Positions 45,866 to 55,288 of a stretch of 64,000 bases of DNA are shown here, one piece after another. The position numbers were made by a program, and so were the translations under genes. The stretch lies in assembly GCF_008801915.1 (NCBI RefSeq), contig NZ_VZOV01000003.1, forward strand, positions 248,001-312,000. The letters are read 5' to 3'. Under the pieces are notes generated by a model that worked only from the letters and a program-made list of their open reading frames with translations, made no database searches and was not told the DNA's origin. How positions within the stretch are numbered: the first letter of the stretch is position 1; every line of letters begins with the position of its first letter. This stretch comes from Cupriavidus gilardii (GTDB lineage Bacteria; Pseudomonadota; Gammaproteobacteria; Burkholderiales; Burkholderiaceae).

Positions 45866-46161
45866 TTACGGGTCCTCAGAGTTTTGAATCCGGTATGGCG
45901 GGGGAATGGAAGGAGGGTAACGCCGAAACTTGACGTGTGGCTTACCGCGCGATGGTCAGGCACGCAGGCGCCGCCATGGCTGGTGACCGGCGCGGTCCGC
46001 ATGCGGTTCGCATGGGCGCAAGCCGGACGGCTCATTCTTCATCTCCCCACCGAGCTTGCGTCGTCGCCCGCATTGACGGCGACAGCGGCTCTTTATTGGC
46101 GAGCATTATGCCACGAGGCAGCCGGGAATCGGCCTGCCGCGGCGGTCAACGGTGTGTAAAC
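45866..46161. other. adk-kdsB intergenic region without recognised genes
   Basis: About 300 bases between the adk start and the kdsB terminator hold no convincing coding sequence. The stretch should contain the adk promoter and leader; no clear -35/-10 pair or RNA structure was recognised. Confidence 0.6.
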
Positions 46162-46186
46162 CGGAGCGGGCGAATGGCCCGCTCCG
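46162..46186 (-). terminator. hairpin after kdsB
   Basis: A 10-bp stem CGGAGCGGGC/GCCCGCTCCG with loop GAATG lies about 25 bases past the kdsB stop codon. It ends the exbB-to-kdsB unit, although the T-run is poor. Confidence 0.65.
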
Positions 46187-46209
46187 TGCGGGATTGCGCC
46201 GGTCTGCGC

Positions 46210-47019
46210 TCAGCGGCCGATGGCCGCCGAGGTCTCGGACCACAGCGCGCGCACGCGCTCCAGATCCGCGGGCGTATCGACGCCTGGGGCAGGCGCGGCG
46301 TCGGTGGCGAGCACCGCGATGCGTTCGCCATGCCACATCGCACGCAGCTGTTCGAGCGCTTCGGTCTGCTCGACCGGCGCGGCGGCCAGCGCCGGAAAGC
46401 GGCGCAGGAAGCCGGCACGATAGGCGTACAGGCCGATATGGCGCAGCACCGGCATGTCGGGCAGCGGCACCTGCGCGCTGGCGGCAGGGGCCGACGGCAC
46501 GCCGGACCAGGCATCGCGCGCCCAGGGAATCGGCGCGCGCGAGAAATACAGCGCGCGGCCGGCGCTGTCGCACACGACCTTGACCACATTGGGATTGAAG
46601 ACCTCGCCGATCTCGTGCAGCGGATGGGCGGCCGTGGCGATCGCGCAGTCGGGATGCGCGGCCAGATGCCCGGCCACTGCGTCGATCAGCGCCGGCGCGA
46701 TCAGCGGTTCGTCGCCTTGCACGTTGACCACGATCGCATCGTCGTCCAGCGACAGCAGCGTGGCGACCTCGGCCAGCCGGTCGGTGCCGGTGGCATGGTC
46801 GGTGCGCGTCAGCAGCGCTTCGATGCCATGCTCGGCGCAGGCGGCACGCACGCTGTCCGCATCGGTGGCGACCACGGTGCGCCGTGCCGACGAGGTGCGG
46901 GCGCGCTCGGCGACGCGCACGATCATCGGCTTGCCTGCGATATCGGCCAGCGGCTTGTTGGGAAGACGCGTCGACGCGAGCCGCGCGGGAATGACGACGG
47001 TGAAATCGGCGAGCGACAT
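46210..47019 (-). CDS. kdsB: 3-deoxy-manno-octulosonate cytidylyltransferase
   Basis: A 269-residue enzyme that activates KDO with CTP for lipopolysaccharide inner core synthesis. [20 protein letters not shown] at the start is the nucleotide-binding signature, followed by [14 protein letters not shown] and [11 protein letters not shown]. It follows the Trm112-like gene by 11 bases and shares the envelope operon with lpxK. The start at the ATG at 47019 gives the normal N terminus. Confidence 0.96.
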   Translation of the reverse strand: MSLADFTVVIPARLASTRLPNKPLADIAGKPMIVRVAERARTSSARRTVVATDADSVRAACAEHGIEALLTRTDHATGTDRLAEVATLLSLDDDAIVVNVQGDEPLIAPALIDAVAGHLAAHPDCAIATAAHPLHEIGEVFNPNVVKVVCDSAGRALYFSRAPIPWARDAWSGVPSAPAASAQVPLPDMPVLRHIGLYAYRAGFLRRFPALAAAPVEQTEALEQLRAMWHGERIAVLATDAAPAPGVDTPADLERVRALWSETSAAIGR

Positions 47020-47030
47020 CGAGCCAGGCC

Positions 47031-47219
47031 TCAGGTCGGATCGATGGCGCGGCCCGGTACCGACTGGCGGGCCTCGTCGGCCAGCATCACCGGAATGCCG
47101 TCGCGGATCGGATAGGCCAGCTTGTCGGCATGGCAGATCAGTTCCTGCGCGGCGCGGTCGTATTCGAGCTTGCCCTTGCACAGCGGGCAAACCAGGATTT
47201 CAAGCAGCCGGTTGTCCAT
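47031..47219 (-). CDS. Trm112-family protein
   Basis: A 62-residue protein of the YcaR/Trm112 family. It starts [20 protein letters not shown], contains one CPLC cysteine pair and lacks the second, as usual in proteobacteria. It lies between lpxK and kdsB, the conserved location, and overlaps the 3' end of lpxK by 20 bases. Its role is not established; relatives activate methyltransferases. Confidence 0.93.
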   Translation of the reverse strand: MDNRLLEILVCPLCKGKLEYDRAAQELICHADKLAYPIRDGIPVMLADEARQSVPGRAIDPT

Positions 47220-48315
47220 CTTGGTGTTCCTTGGTGTGGCTGGCCGCGGCGGCGGCGGCGCCAGTGGCCGCGGTCGGCGCTGCCTGGCAGCGCGCAATGA
47301 CGGTGCGGCGAATTCGATCGATCAGACCCGGATCGATCACGGGCCTGGTGGGGACGACCCAGATGCGCGGGTCGAGCGGCTCGCGAAGCCGGTCGCATTT
47401 TACGGCATCCTTCTCGGTGATCAGGATCGCCTCGGCGGCCTGCGCGGCCGGATGGTCGACGAACGGGTCCTCGGCGAAATCGTAGTGGTCCGGCAGCGGC
47501 AGCGTATCGGGCTGCAGGCCCGCGCCGCGCAGGCTGGCGAAGAAGCGTTCGGGGTTGCCGATGCCGGCCGCGGCCAGCACGCGCCGTCCCGCGAAGGTCG
47601 ATAGCGGCCGCACCATGGTCGGATCGGCGAGCTGCCAGGCCTGCTCGAGCTCGAGCCGCATGCCGTAGACCTCGGGCCGGTCCGGCGTCGCGCGGAAATA
47701 CGGATCGTTGATCAGCGTGGCATCGCGGCGGCGCGACAGCGGCTCGCGCAGCGGGCCCGCCGGCAGCAGCCAGCCGTTTCCGCCCATGCGGCCGTCGAAC
47801 ATCACGATCTCGAAGTCGCGCTGCAGCCGGTAGTGCTGCAGGCCATCGTCGAGCAACAGCACATTGATGCCCGGATGCGAGACCAGCATCGCCTGTGCAC
47901 AGGCGACGCGGTCGGGAAAGACCCAGACCGGCACGTCGGTCGAGCGCGCGATCAGCAGCGGTTCGTCGCCGACGTCCTCCGCCTTCGAGGTCGCCTTGAC
48001 GCGGCGCGGCCGCTCCAGCTTGACGCCATAGCCGCGCGAGACCACGCCGGGACGCAGCCCGGCCTCGCACAGCGCGTCGGCCAGCGCGATCACCGCCGGC
48101 GTCTTGCCGGTGCCGCCCACCGTCACGTTGCCGACCACGACCACCGGCATCGGCAGCCGCGTCGACTTGAACCAGCCGCGCCGGTACGCCAGCCGCCGCA
48201 GGGCGCTGATCGCAGCGAACACGCCGGCGAACGGCAGCATCAGCCAGGCAAACCAGCCGCGGCGTTGCCACTGGCGGGTAACGAAGTCGGACAGCAGATG
48301 GCGGGCAGCGGGCAT
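47200..48315 (-). CDS. lpxK: tetraacyldisaccharide 4'-kinase
   Basis: A 371-residue inner-membrane-associated kinase that phosphorylates the lipid A precursor to give lipid IVA. A hydrophobic N-terminal segment ([16 protein letters not shown]) precedes the P-loop [37 protein letters not shown] and the [10 protein letters not shown] segment are further family marks. The last 20 residues are low-complexity Ala/Thr. It lies about 220 bases after exbD, with repeats between them. Confidence 0.96.
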   Translation of the reverse strand: MPAARHLLSDFVTRQWQRRGWFAWLMLPFAGVFAAISALRRLAYRRGWFKSTRLPMPVVVVGNVTVGGTGKTPAVIALADALCEAGLRPGVVSRGYGVKLERPRRVKATSKAEDVGDEPLLIARSTDVPVWVFPDRVACAQAMLVSHPGINVLLLDDGLQHYRLQRDFEIVMFDGRMGGNGWLLPAGPLREPLSRRRDATLINDPYFRATPDRPEVYGMRLELEQAWQLADPTMVRPLSTFAGRRVLAAAGIGNPERFFASLRGAGLQPDTLPLPDHYDFAEDPFVDHPAAQAAEAILITEKDAVKCDRLREPLDPRIWVVPTRPVIDPGLIDRIRRTVIARCQAAPTAATGAAAAAASHTKEHQDGQPAA

Positions 48316-48384
48316 GGGCAGAAGGAGAGCGGTTTTCGCCAGAGTCTATCGTGTCGCGGTGGGGCGGCATGGTAGTGCGCCCCT

Positions 48385-48493
48385 GTCCCGCTCGCGGGAC
48401 GGAGGTTTGGGGAAGGGGGCAAGCGGCACTTGCCGTGTCAGCGCTGCTTGACGCCACCCCCTCTCCCCGACCCTGTCCCCTGAGGGGAGAGGG
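48385..48493. repeat. dispersed palindromes between exbD and lpxK
   Basis: The 221-base gap contains GTCCCGC/GCGGGAC at 48385-48400 and CCCTCTCCCC/GGGGAGAGGG at 48459-48493. The latter is followed by GAGAACGCAATCG, which matches the 39993 and 40067 elements (GAGAACACAATCG). It belongs to the same dispersed family. Confidence 0.75.
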
Positions 48494-48536
48494 AGAACGC
48501 AATCGAACCTGACCGGCGCTGGTCGGAGGCCGGCGC

Positions 48537-48974
48537 CTACCGCGTCCCGCCGCTCTGCGTCGCGAACGTCAGCCGCGACAGCCCGGCAATCCGCGCGGCT
48601 TCCATCACGTTGACCACCGACTGGTGGCTGGCCTGCGCATCGGCGCTGACAATCAGTACCGGCGCCTGCGCCGCCGCGGTGCCGGCCAGCGCGCGCAGCC
48701 GCTCGGTCAGGCCGGCGACGTCGCGCACGCCGACACGTTCCTTGTCGATCGCGTATTCGCCGCTGGCCGACACCGACACCACGATTTCGCGTGGCCGCTG
48801 CTGCGAACTTTGCGCCTCGGCGGTCGGCAGCTGGATGCGCAGCTCGGTGTAGCGCGAATAGGTAGTCGTGATCATCAGGAAGATCAGGATCACCAGCAGC
48901 ACGTCGATCAGCGGGATCAGATTGATCTCGGGCTCGTCGCGCCTGGCACGGGTACGGAATCGCATGGCCTGCAT
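48537..48974 (-). CDS. exbD: ExbD/TolR-family biopolymer transport protein
   Basis: A 145-residue inner-membrane protein with one N-terminal helix (LIPLIDVLLVILIFLMITT); its aspartate is the proton-carrying residue. With the adjacent ExbB-like protein it energises TonB or Tol-dependent outer-membrane processes. AAGG precedes the ATG at 48974, but an ATG three codons later (MRFRTRARRD) is also plausible. It begins six bases after the exbB stop codon. Confidence 0.93.
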   Translation of the reverse strand: MQAMRFRTRARRDEPEINLIPLIDVLLVILIFLMITTTYSRYTELRIQLPTAEAQSSQQRPREIVVSVSASGEYAIDKERVGVRDVAGLTERLRALAGTAAAQAPVLIVSADAQASHQSVVNVMEAARIAGLSRLTFATQSGGTR

Positions 48975-48980
48975 CCGCCT

Positions 48981-49601
48981 TCAAGCGCGCCGCTGCGGCA
49001 GGATCGCGTCGAGGAACGTGGCCGCGCGCGATTCCAGCTCGGCCACGTAGTCGTCGACGCGCCGGCGGAAATAGCGCCAGAAGATCAGCGCCGGGATCGC
49101 GACCATCAGGCCGAAGGCGGTGTTGTACAGCGCCACCGAGATGCCGTGCGCCAGTTGTTCGGGATTGGCGCCGGTGCCGCCCTGGCTGCCGAAGATCTCG
49201 ATCATGCCGATCACGGTGCCGAGCAGACCCATCAGTGGCGCGACCGAAGCGATCGTGCCCAGTGCGTTCAGATAGCGTTCGAGCTCGTGCGCGACCGCGC
49301 GGCCGGCTTCCTCGACCGCGTCCTTGGCGGCGTCGCGCGACGTGTCGGGCTGGGCGATCACGTGCCGCAGTCCGGCTGCCAGCACGCGGCCCAGCGGCGA
49401 ATCGCGTTCGAGCGAATCGACCACGTCCGGCGTCGCGCGCCGTTGCCGCGCGACCGTCAGCGCCTGGTCGTACAGCCTGGCCGGCAGCACCTTGCTGCGC
49501 TTCAGGCTCAGCGAACGTTCGACGATCAAGGCCAGCGCAATGACAGAGGCCACCAGCAACGGCCAGATTGGCCAACCGGCCGCTTCAATGATGGAAAACA
49601 C
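48981..49601 (-). CDS. exbB: ExbB/TolQ/MotA-family proton channel protein
   Basis: A 206-residue inner-membrane protein with three helices; LGTIASVAPLMGLLGTVIGM and ISVALYNTAFGLMVAIPALI are the family signature region. It forms the proton channel with ExbD. No tonB is adjacent. It heads the operon exbB-exbD-lpxK-Trm112-kdsB. Upstream lies the repeat region at 49734-50425. Confidence 0.94.
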   Translation of the reverse strand: MFSIIEAAGWPIWPLLVASVIALALIVERSLSLKRSKVLPARLYDQALTVARQRRATPDVVDSLERDSPLGRVLAAGLRHVIAQPDTSRDAAKDAVEEAGRAVAHELERYLNALGTIASVAPLMGLLGTVIGMIEIFGSQGGTGANPEQLAHGISVALYNTAFGLMVAIPALIFWRYFRRRVDDYVAELESRAATFLDAILPQRRA

Positions 49602-49733
49602 AAGGACACCCCGAGTCGCCGGCGCAAAGGGAAGGGACTGTGGCAGGCCGGCGTAAAAAAACAGGCGCCACTCTAACGCGCGGTCCCCGGCGCGGCAAGC
49701 CGACAGGGCGGACGCGATCCACTTTCAGACATG

Positions 49734-50425
49734 TCCACACCGGACAGGGACAGTGCTGTGGATCGATTGTGGAAAGCGGGCGGACAGGCGTGCCAAGTCC
49801 TTGATTGCAAAGGGCGAACACCGTCCTGCTTAAAAAATGGGCAGAAGGGTCGGCAGGCCCGGCAGGCCGTCGGACACGCCGGTAACGGCGCATCGCCGTC
49901 ATTGCGTCGCGCGGCTTTCCACACCGCAGCGGGACAGGATTGTGGAACAGGTGTGGAAAGACGCCTGACAAGCGCCCCAAGTCCTTGATCCACAAGCGAT
50001 TATCTTGCGCTGCCTAAAAATTGTGCAACCGTGTCCAAACGGCTCGCCGCGTCGGTATCGAGCAACGGAAATCCAAAAGTCGACCTCTTTCCACATCGCG
50101 GCGGGACAGCGTTGTGGAGCGCCTGTGGATAAGCCCGGGAGAAGCGGGACAAGGGCTTGATCTGTAAGGCAATTCCCCGGGCTGCCTAAAAAAGCGGCAA
50201 TGCCGCAAGCCGCCAGAGGCGTCGCTTTCCCGTTCACGTCGTTTGCATTTCGGTGCGGGAGCGACGTTTCGTCCACCGCGCTGCGTGTGCGCCCGCACGG
50301 TCGGTGTTACCGCGCTGTAGTTGTCCAGAGTTCCTGTGGATAACTTTGTGAACAAGCTGGTGTGGACAAATGGTAAGTGATTGACGCGTAAGAGAAATTC
50401 TTACATTGCTTAAAAAGTGATGTCC
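49734..50425. repeat. four-unit repeat with DnaA-box-like and IHF-like motifs
   Basis: The 960 bases between exbB and xseA hold no convincing gene but contain four related units (about 49734-49846, 49918-50035, 50089-50200 and 50320-50425). Units 1-3 each have an inverted TCCACA, then GGGACAG and two TGTGGA motifs 11 bases apart (49757/49768, 49941/49952, 50113/50124). Unit 4 has TGTGGATAA, TGTGAACAA and TGTGGACAA at 50335, 50347 and 50361. The boxes at 50124 and 50335 match the DnaA consensus exactly. Each unit continues with YAANNNNTTGA(T/C), close to the IHF consensus, then exactly 23 bases to YTAAAA inside TGCYTAAAAA. Confidence 0.8.
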
Positions 50426-50564
50426 GGGAAAGTCATTAAGAATCAAAGGCTTGTGTCAAGCCCCACGAAACACGGGCCGTTTCAGGCACCCTACAGCGAA
50501 GGGCTTGACAGAGCGGTTATGCTGTGGACATGTCCATCTGACGCCGCTTCGGAGGCGATTTGCC

Positions 50565-51950
50565 ATGTCTGAACCATTCTCGTTTCCGCCTTCGCCAGTC
50601 ACCCGGACGGCACCCGGCGGGCGCGAAGTGATCCCGGTCGGCGAACTGAACCATGCGATCGCATCGGTACTCGAACGCAACTTTCCGTTGGCCTGGGTGC
50701 GTGGAGAAATTTCCAACCTGACGCGCGCGTCGAGCGGGCACTGGTATTTCTCGCTGAAGGATGCGCGTGCGCAGATCCGCTGCGTGATGTTTCGCGGACG
50801 AAACCAGCATGTCGACTTTCCGGTGCGCGAAGGCGAGGCCGTCGAAGTGCGTGCGCTGGTGTCGATGTACGAGGCGCGCGGCGAGGTCCAGCTCAATGTC
50901 GAAGCGATGCGGCGCGCCGGCGTCGGCAATCTGTACGAGGCCTTTCTGCGGCTGAAGGACAAGCTCGCACGCGATGGTCTGTTCGATCCCGCACGCAAGC
51001 GTCCGATTCCGTCCCATCCGCACACGATCGGTGTCGTCACGTCGTTGCAGGCCGCGGCGCTGCGCGATGTGCTGACGACCTTGCGCCGGCGCGCGCCGCA
51101 TATCCAGGTGCTGGTCTATCCGGTGCCGGTGCAGGGCGCGGGCGCCGCCGACAAGATCGCGGCGATGCTCGACACGGTCAGCGCGCGGGCCGAGTGCGAC
51201 GTGGTGATCCTGTGCCGCGGCGGCGGCAGCATCGAGGACCTGTGGTCGTTCAACGAGGAAGTGGTTGCCCATGCCGTGGCCCGCTGCGCGCTGCCGGTGG
51301 TCTGCGGCGTCGGCCACGAAACCGACTTCACCATTGCCGACTTCGTCGCCGACGTGCGCGCGCCGACGCCGACCGGCGCGGCGGAGCTGGTCAGCCCGGA
51401 TCGCGCGCATCTGCTGGCGCAGGCCGCGCGTGCGCGCGACGCGCTCGGCCAATGCATGCGCCGCCAGCTCGAGCGGCGCGCCCAACATCTGGACTGGCTG
51501 GCGCGGCGCGTGCGCAGCCCGCAGGCGCAACTGCAGGAGCGGCGCGGACAGCTCGACAATCTCGCGCGACATCTGCGCGCGGCATGGCGCGACAACCTGG
51601 TGGCGCGCCGCCATCGGCTGCAGCTGTGGTCGATGCGCTGGCGCGCGCAACGTCCCGACGCAAGCGCAGGGCAAGCGGAACTTGCCCGACTGGTGACACG
51701 GATGCACGCCGCCAGCGAACGCCAGCACGAACGTGCCGCGCAGCGCCTGCATCGCGCCGCCGGTGCGCTCGAACTGCTGGCGCCGCAACGCACGCTCGAA
51801 CGCGGCTATGCAGTGCTGCTGGACCCGCGCGGCAAGGCGCTGCGGGCCCCTTCGGAGTTGCGCGCCGGCGGCCGCCTCGAGGTCCATCTGGCCGAGGGCG
51901 TGGCCGATATCGGCATCGCCAGCGTGCAGGCCAAACTGCTCGATCTATAG
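50565..51950 (+). CDS. xseA: exodeoxyribonuclease VII large subunit
   Basis: A 461-residue single-strand exonuclease subunit. The N-terminal OB fold ([20 protein letters not shown]) is followed by the catalytic core with [35 protein letters not shown] and [20 protein letters not shown], then a long coiled-coil region. GGAGG nine bases before the ATG supports the start; an upstream in-frame start at 50451 would add unsupported sequence. No xseB is in the window. A TTGACA element at about 50505 may be part of its promoter. Confidence 0.95.
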   Translation: MSEPFSFPPSPVTRTAPGGREVIPVGELNHAIASVLERNFPLAWVRGEISNLTRASSGHWYFSLKDARAQIRCVMFRGRNQHVDFPVREGEAVEVRALVSMYEARGEVQLNVEAMRRAGVGNLYEAFLRLKDKLARDGLFDPARKRPIPSHPHTIGVVTSLQAAALRDVLTTLRRRAPHIQVLVYPVPVQGAGAADKIAAMLDTVSARAECDVVILCRGGGSIEDLWSFNEEVVAHAVARCALPVVCGVGHETDFTIADFVADVRAPTPTGAAELVSPDRAHLLAQAARARDALGQCMRRQLERRAQHLDWLARRVRSPQAQLQERRGQLDNLARHLRAAWRDNLVARRHRLQLWSMRWRAQRPDASAGQAELARLVTRMHAASERQHERAAQRLHRAAGALELLAPQRTLERGYAVLLDPRGKALRAPSELRAGGRLEVHLAEGVADIGIASVQAKLLDL

Positions 51951-52091
51951 GGCCTTCGGCAGGCGCCTGCGTGGACCCTTCGACGGGCGCCGCATCGTCG
52001 CGGCATCGGTTGCGAAACGGGGCCGCAGGGCCCGCCCGGCGGGGGGCCGTGGCCGCATACTGCCGCGCCCCGAAGGGGCTTTGCCGCTCGT

Positions 52092-52120
52092 TTGCGCCAC
52101 TATGGCAAGTCACCTACAAT
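52092..52120 (+). promoter_or_regulatory. sigma-70 promoter of sodB
   Basis: TTGCGC and TACAAT are separated by exactly 17 bases, 38 bases before the sodB ATG. This is the best promoter match seen in the window. Confidence 0.75.
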
Positions 52121-52157
52121 CGGTGTCTCCCGTCCCACAACCCACAGAGACAGAACA

Positions 52158-52739
52158 ATGGAACATACTCTCCCCCCGCTGCCGTACCCCCATGATGCGC
52201 TGGCCCCGCATATGTCCAAGGAGACCTTGGAGTTCCATCACGACAAGCATCATCAGACGTACGTCACCAATCTGAACAATCTGATCAAGGGCACGGAATT
52301 CGAGAACGCGACCCTCGAAGAGATCGTCAAGAAGTCCTCCGGCGGCATCTTCAACAACGCCGCTCAGGTGTGGAACCACACCTTCTTCTGGAACTGCCTG
52401 AAGCCGCAAGGCGGCGGTCAGCCGACCGGCCCGCTGGCCGACGCGATCAACGCCAAGTGGGGCTCGTTCGACAAGTTCAAGGAAGAGTTCACCAAGACCG
52501 CGGTCGGTACCTTCGGTTCGGGCTGGGCCTGGCTGGTCAAGAAGGCCGACGGTTCGCTGGACCTGGTGTCGACCTCGAACGCCGCCACCCCGCTGACCAC
52601 CGACGCCAAGCCGCTTCTGACCTGCGACGTGTGGGAGCACGCCTACTACATCGACTACCGCAATGCCCGTCCGAAGTTCGTCGAGGCATTCTGGAACGTC
52701 GTGAACTGGGACTTCGTCAGCAAGAACTTCGCTGGCTGA
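52158..52739 (+). CDS. sodB: iron superoxide dismutase
   Basis: A 193-residue cytoplasmic enzyme that converts superoxide to hydrogen peroxide and oxygen. The metal ligands are in [23 protein letters not shown] and [14 protein letters not shown]. The [13 protein letters not shown] and [10 protein letters not shown] segments point to the iron type. It has its own promoter and a strong terminator. Codon use is strongly biased, as expected for high expression. Confidence 0.97.
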   Translation: MEHTLPPLPYPHDALAPHMSKETLEFHHDKHHQTYVTNLNNLIKGTEFENATLEEIVKKSSGGIFNNAAQVWNHTFFWNCLKPQGGGQPTGPLADAINAKWGSFDKFKEEFTKTAVGTFGSGWAWLVKKADGSLDLVSTSNAATPLTTDAKPLLTCDVWEHAYYIDYRNARPKFVEAFWNVVNWDFVSKNFAG

Positions 52740-52770
52740 TCGACGACAGCGCGACTGTCCTTCGACGTGG

Positions 52771-52802
52771 CAAGGCCCTCCAACTGGAGGGCCTTGTTTT
52801 TT
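52771..52802 (+). terminator. intrinsic terminator of sodB
   Basis: An 11-bp perfect stem CAAGGCCCTCC/GGAGGGCCTTG with a 4-base loop is followed by six Ts. It is the strongest terminator in the window. Confidence 0.92.
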
Positions 52803-52835
52803 GCTGGACGCCATTCGACGACGGCGCTGTGGTTG

Positions 52836-52893
52836 CCGCGAAAGCGGGAATCCAGCGTCTTCGAAAGCCACTGGGTCCCCGCCTTCGGGGGAC
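52836..52893 (+). repeat. dispersed 58-bp repeat, copy A
   Basis: This segment, rich in CGAAAGCGGGA and CTGGGTCCCCGCC, matches the reverse complement of 57341-57396 at most positions. A more decayed relative lies at about 37775-37870. All three sit just past the ends of genes and can fold into hairpins. Confidence 0.8.
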
Positions 52894-52905
52894 GACATGC
52901 CTGGG

Positions 52906-53928
52906 TCAGTTCAGGCTCGCGCCCGACTGCTTGACGATGCGCGCGTGCTTGTCCAGCTCGCTCTGGAAGAACGGCGCCGCCTGCTCCGGCGTGCTGCCGA
53001 TGATCACCAGGCCTTGCGCGGCCAGGTTCTGCTGCACCGGCTTTTCATCGAGCGCGGCCTTGATCCTTGCCTGCAGGTCGGCCGCCTTGTCCTTCGCCAG
53101 GCCGGCCGGGCCGACGATCGCCAGCCAGGCGTCGAAGCTGTAGCGGGGCAGGCCGGACTCGGCCAGCGACGGCACGTCGGGCAGCATCGGAATGCGCTTC
53201 GGCGTCGATATCGCGATGGCCTTGAGCTTGCCGGCCTTCAGCTGCGGCAGCACGGCCGGCACCGTCAGGAAACCCATCTGCACCTGTCCGCCGAGCAGGT
53301 CGGTGGTGTAGTTGCCGGCGCCCTTGTACGGCACGTGGCGGACCTGAACCTTGGCCTCGCTGGCGAACAGTTCCGCGGCCAGATGCAGCACGGTGCCGTT
53401 GCCCGACGAGCCGTAGTTCAGCTGGTCGGGCTTGCTCCTGAGCAGCGCGATCAGTTCCTGCACGTTGTTGGCCGGCACCGAGGGATTGACCACCAGCACC
53501 AGCGGCAGCGTGCCGATCACCGTGATCGGCGTGATGTCGCGCAGCGAGTCGAACGGCATCGCGCGGTAGATCGCGGGATTGATCACGTGGTTCGACGACA
53601 CCAGGCCCAGCGTCAGCCCGTCCTTGGGCGCGCGCACGATCTGCTGCGTGCCCGGGATGCCGCCGGCGCCGGCGATGTTCTCGATCACGATCGGATGGCC
53701 GAGCTGACGGCCCATCGATTCGCTGAGCGCACGCGCCACCGCGTCGGCCTGCGAGCCCGGCTGGGTCGGCACGATCAGCCGCAGCGGCTTGCCGTCGGCC
53801 GATTGCGCGCTGGCCGGCGCGGCCACCGACGCGGCGGCGATCGTCAGGGCCACGGTCAGCGCAGCGGTGCGGCGAAGGGGAAGGAAGGCGTGGCGCAGGC
53901 GGCCGACGGTGCGAAGGATGAGGGGCAT
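52906..53928 (-). CDS. tripartite tricarboxylate transporter substrate-binding protein (Bug)
   Basis: A 340-residue TctC-family periplasmic binding protein. The signal segment AALTVALTIAAASVAAPASA is followed by LRLIVPTQPGSQADAVARAL. IENIAGAGGIPGTQQIVRAP and PYKGAGNYTTDLLGGQVQMG are family features. GGAGA five bases before the ATG at 53928 fixes the start. It lies downstream of a LysR gene that is divergent from a hydro-lyase gene, so its ligand may be the substrate of that enzyme, such as a di- or tricarboxylate. Confidence 0.93.
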   Translation of the reverse strand: MPLILRTVGRLRHAFLPLRRTAALTVALTIAAASVAAPASAQSADGKPLRLIVPTQPGSQADAVARALSESMGRQLGHPIVIENIAGAGGIPGTQQIVRAPKDGLTLGLVSSNHVINPAIYRAMPFDSLRDITPITVIGTLPLVLVVNPSVPANNVQELIALLRSKPDQLNYGSSGNGTVLHLAAELFASEAKVQVRHVPYKGAGNYTTDLLGGQVQMGFLTVPAVLPQLKAGKLKAIAISTPKRIPMLPDVPSLAESGLPRYSFDAWLAIVGPAGLAKDKAADLQARIKAALDEKPVQQNLAAQGLVIIGSTPEQAAPFFQSELDKHARIVKQSGASLN

Positions 53929-54081
53929 GCTGTCTCCGTTGTCGCGTGGCGGGAACCTGTCGACGGTTCCTCTGCGCGCCAGTCTAGAGCGGCCAGCCTG
54001 CGGGAAAGAAATGCTGTTGCGACGGACCGGGTATCGCGTTCCGCGATATCGGTCCACAGAACGCCATCGGGGGCAACGGAA

Positions 54082-54132
54082 GTCAGCCGCGCTCGGACGT
54101 CAGCCGCCCTCGGAAGTCAGCCGCCCTCGGAC
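54082..54132. repeat. 17-bp tandem repeat at the 3' end of the LysR gene
   Basis: Three copies of GTCAGCCGCCCTCGGAC with single-base differences occupy this stretch. The stop codon of the LysR gene lies in the third copy. Confidence 0.85.
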
Positions 54133-55031
54133 GGCCCCGCCGGCGGCTCGGCCCGCAACGCCGCGATCAGCGCTTCCACCGCCCGCAGCCGCGGCGTCTT
54201 GCGCGGCGCGTAGACGCGCAGTTCGCGCTGCCGCCACGGCTCGTCCAGCGGCACGCGCACGAAGCCGCGTGTGCCGGCATAGGCCGTGGTCGCGCTATGC
54301 GGAATCACCGCCAGGCCCAGCCCCGCCTCGACCATCCGGCAGGCGGCCTCGAAGCTCGACACCGCCACGCTTTGCCGCATCGGCAGGCCCGCTTCGGCGG
54401 CGCGATCGCGCAGCTCGGTATCGAGCGCCCCGCCTTGCTGCACGATCACCAGCGGATACTGCAGGACCTCGGCGTAGCGCAGTCCCGTGCGCGCCGCCAG
54501 CGCATGGCCGGCCGGCAGCAGCACCATCAGCGGGTCCTGCGCGAAGTGCCACGATTCGAGCCCGCGCGCGCCGTCGATCGCCACGCCGACGCCGACGTCG
54601 GCATGATCGGCGAGGCAGGCGCGCAGCGTCTCGCTGGTGGAGCGCTCGTGCAACGCGATATCGACGTGCGGATGGCTGGCGCGGAAGGCGTGCAGCCGCT
54701 CGGGCAGGAAACCGACGATCGACGACGGGCTGGCCGACAGACGCACGGTGCCGGCCACCTGATCGCCGAGGTCCTGCACCTCGCGGGCGAACGCGGCGAT
54801 GTCCTCGTTCAGCTTGCGGCCCAGTTCGAGCGCACGCACGCCGGCCTCGGTCAGCGCCACGCCGGATGGCGAGCGCACCAGCAGCGTCACGCCCAGGCTG
54901 CGTTCAAGGTCGGCGATCCGGCGGCTCAGCGCCGATTGCGCGATGTGTTCGGTTTCCGCGGCGCGCTTGATGGAGCCTTCCCGCGCGGCGGCGAGAAAGA
55001 GCTGGATGCTGACGGGGTCGATGCGGTGCAT
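54117..55031 (-). CDS. LysR-family transcriptional regulator
   Basis: A 304-residue regulator. The helix-turn-helix region is IQLFLAAAREGSIKRAAE followed by IAQSALSRRIADLE, and the effector domain includes VRLSASPSSIVGFLPERLHAF. It is divergent from the hydro-lyase gene (257 bases between) and upstream of the Bug gene, so it probably controls both. The start is the ATG at 55031, which gives the standard N terminus; the frame is open further upstream. Confidence 0.93.
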   Translation of the reverse strand: MHRIDPVSIQLFLAAAREGSIKRAAETEHIAQSALSRRIADLERSLGVTLLVRSPSGVALTEAGVRALELGRKLNEDIAAFAREVQDLGDQVAGTVRLSASPSSIVGFLPERLHAFRASHPHVDIALHERSTSETLRACLADHADVGVGVAIDGARGLESWHFAQDPLMVLLPAGHALAARTGLRYAEVLQYPLVIVQQGGALDTELRDRAAEAGLPMRQSVAVSSFEAACRMVEAGLGLAVIPHSATTAYAGTRGFVRVPLDEPWRQRELRVYAPRKTPRLRAVEALIAALRAEPPAGPSEGG

Positions 55032-55288
55032 GAGCGGTGTATGGAAGCGGGGCTTCGTATCGGACGGCCGGCGCAAGTGTCCCGCAAAACCGTCGGGCGG
55101 GACAAGGCGGCCGGCCCGGCATGCCATTGTCTGCCGGGCCTGACCGCAGGTTTACCCGGATATCTCTGCCGAAGATAGCCCCGATGCCGCATCGGCGCTT
55201 GGCCGTCGCGCGGCGCAGCGCGTAGATTCGGTGATTTTCGGCACTACGTACTGTGCTGGTGCTTACCGACAAGACCGGAGAAGACCCG

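Noticed and set aside
49801..50416. Four tandem sigma-70 promoters (TTGAYY with YTAAAA)
   Set aside because: The spacing is exactly 23 bases in every unit, too long for sigma-70, which needs about 17. The constancy is interesting but not promoter-like.
49734..50425. CRISPR array
   Set aside because: The four units are long, diverged and irregularly spaced (about 170-220 bases); there are no identical short repeats with unique spacers and no cas genes.
49734..50425. Chromosomal replication origin
   Set aside because: DnaA boxes and AT-rich tracts are present, but dnaA, dnaN, gyrB, rpmH or parAB are not nearby. A secondary DnaA-binding locus is the more careful reading.
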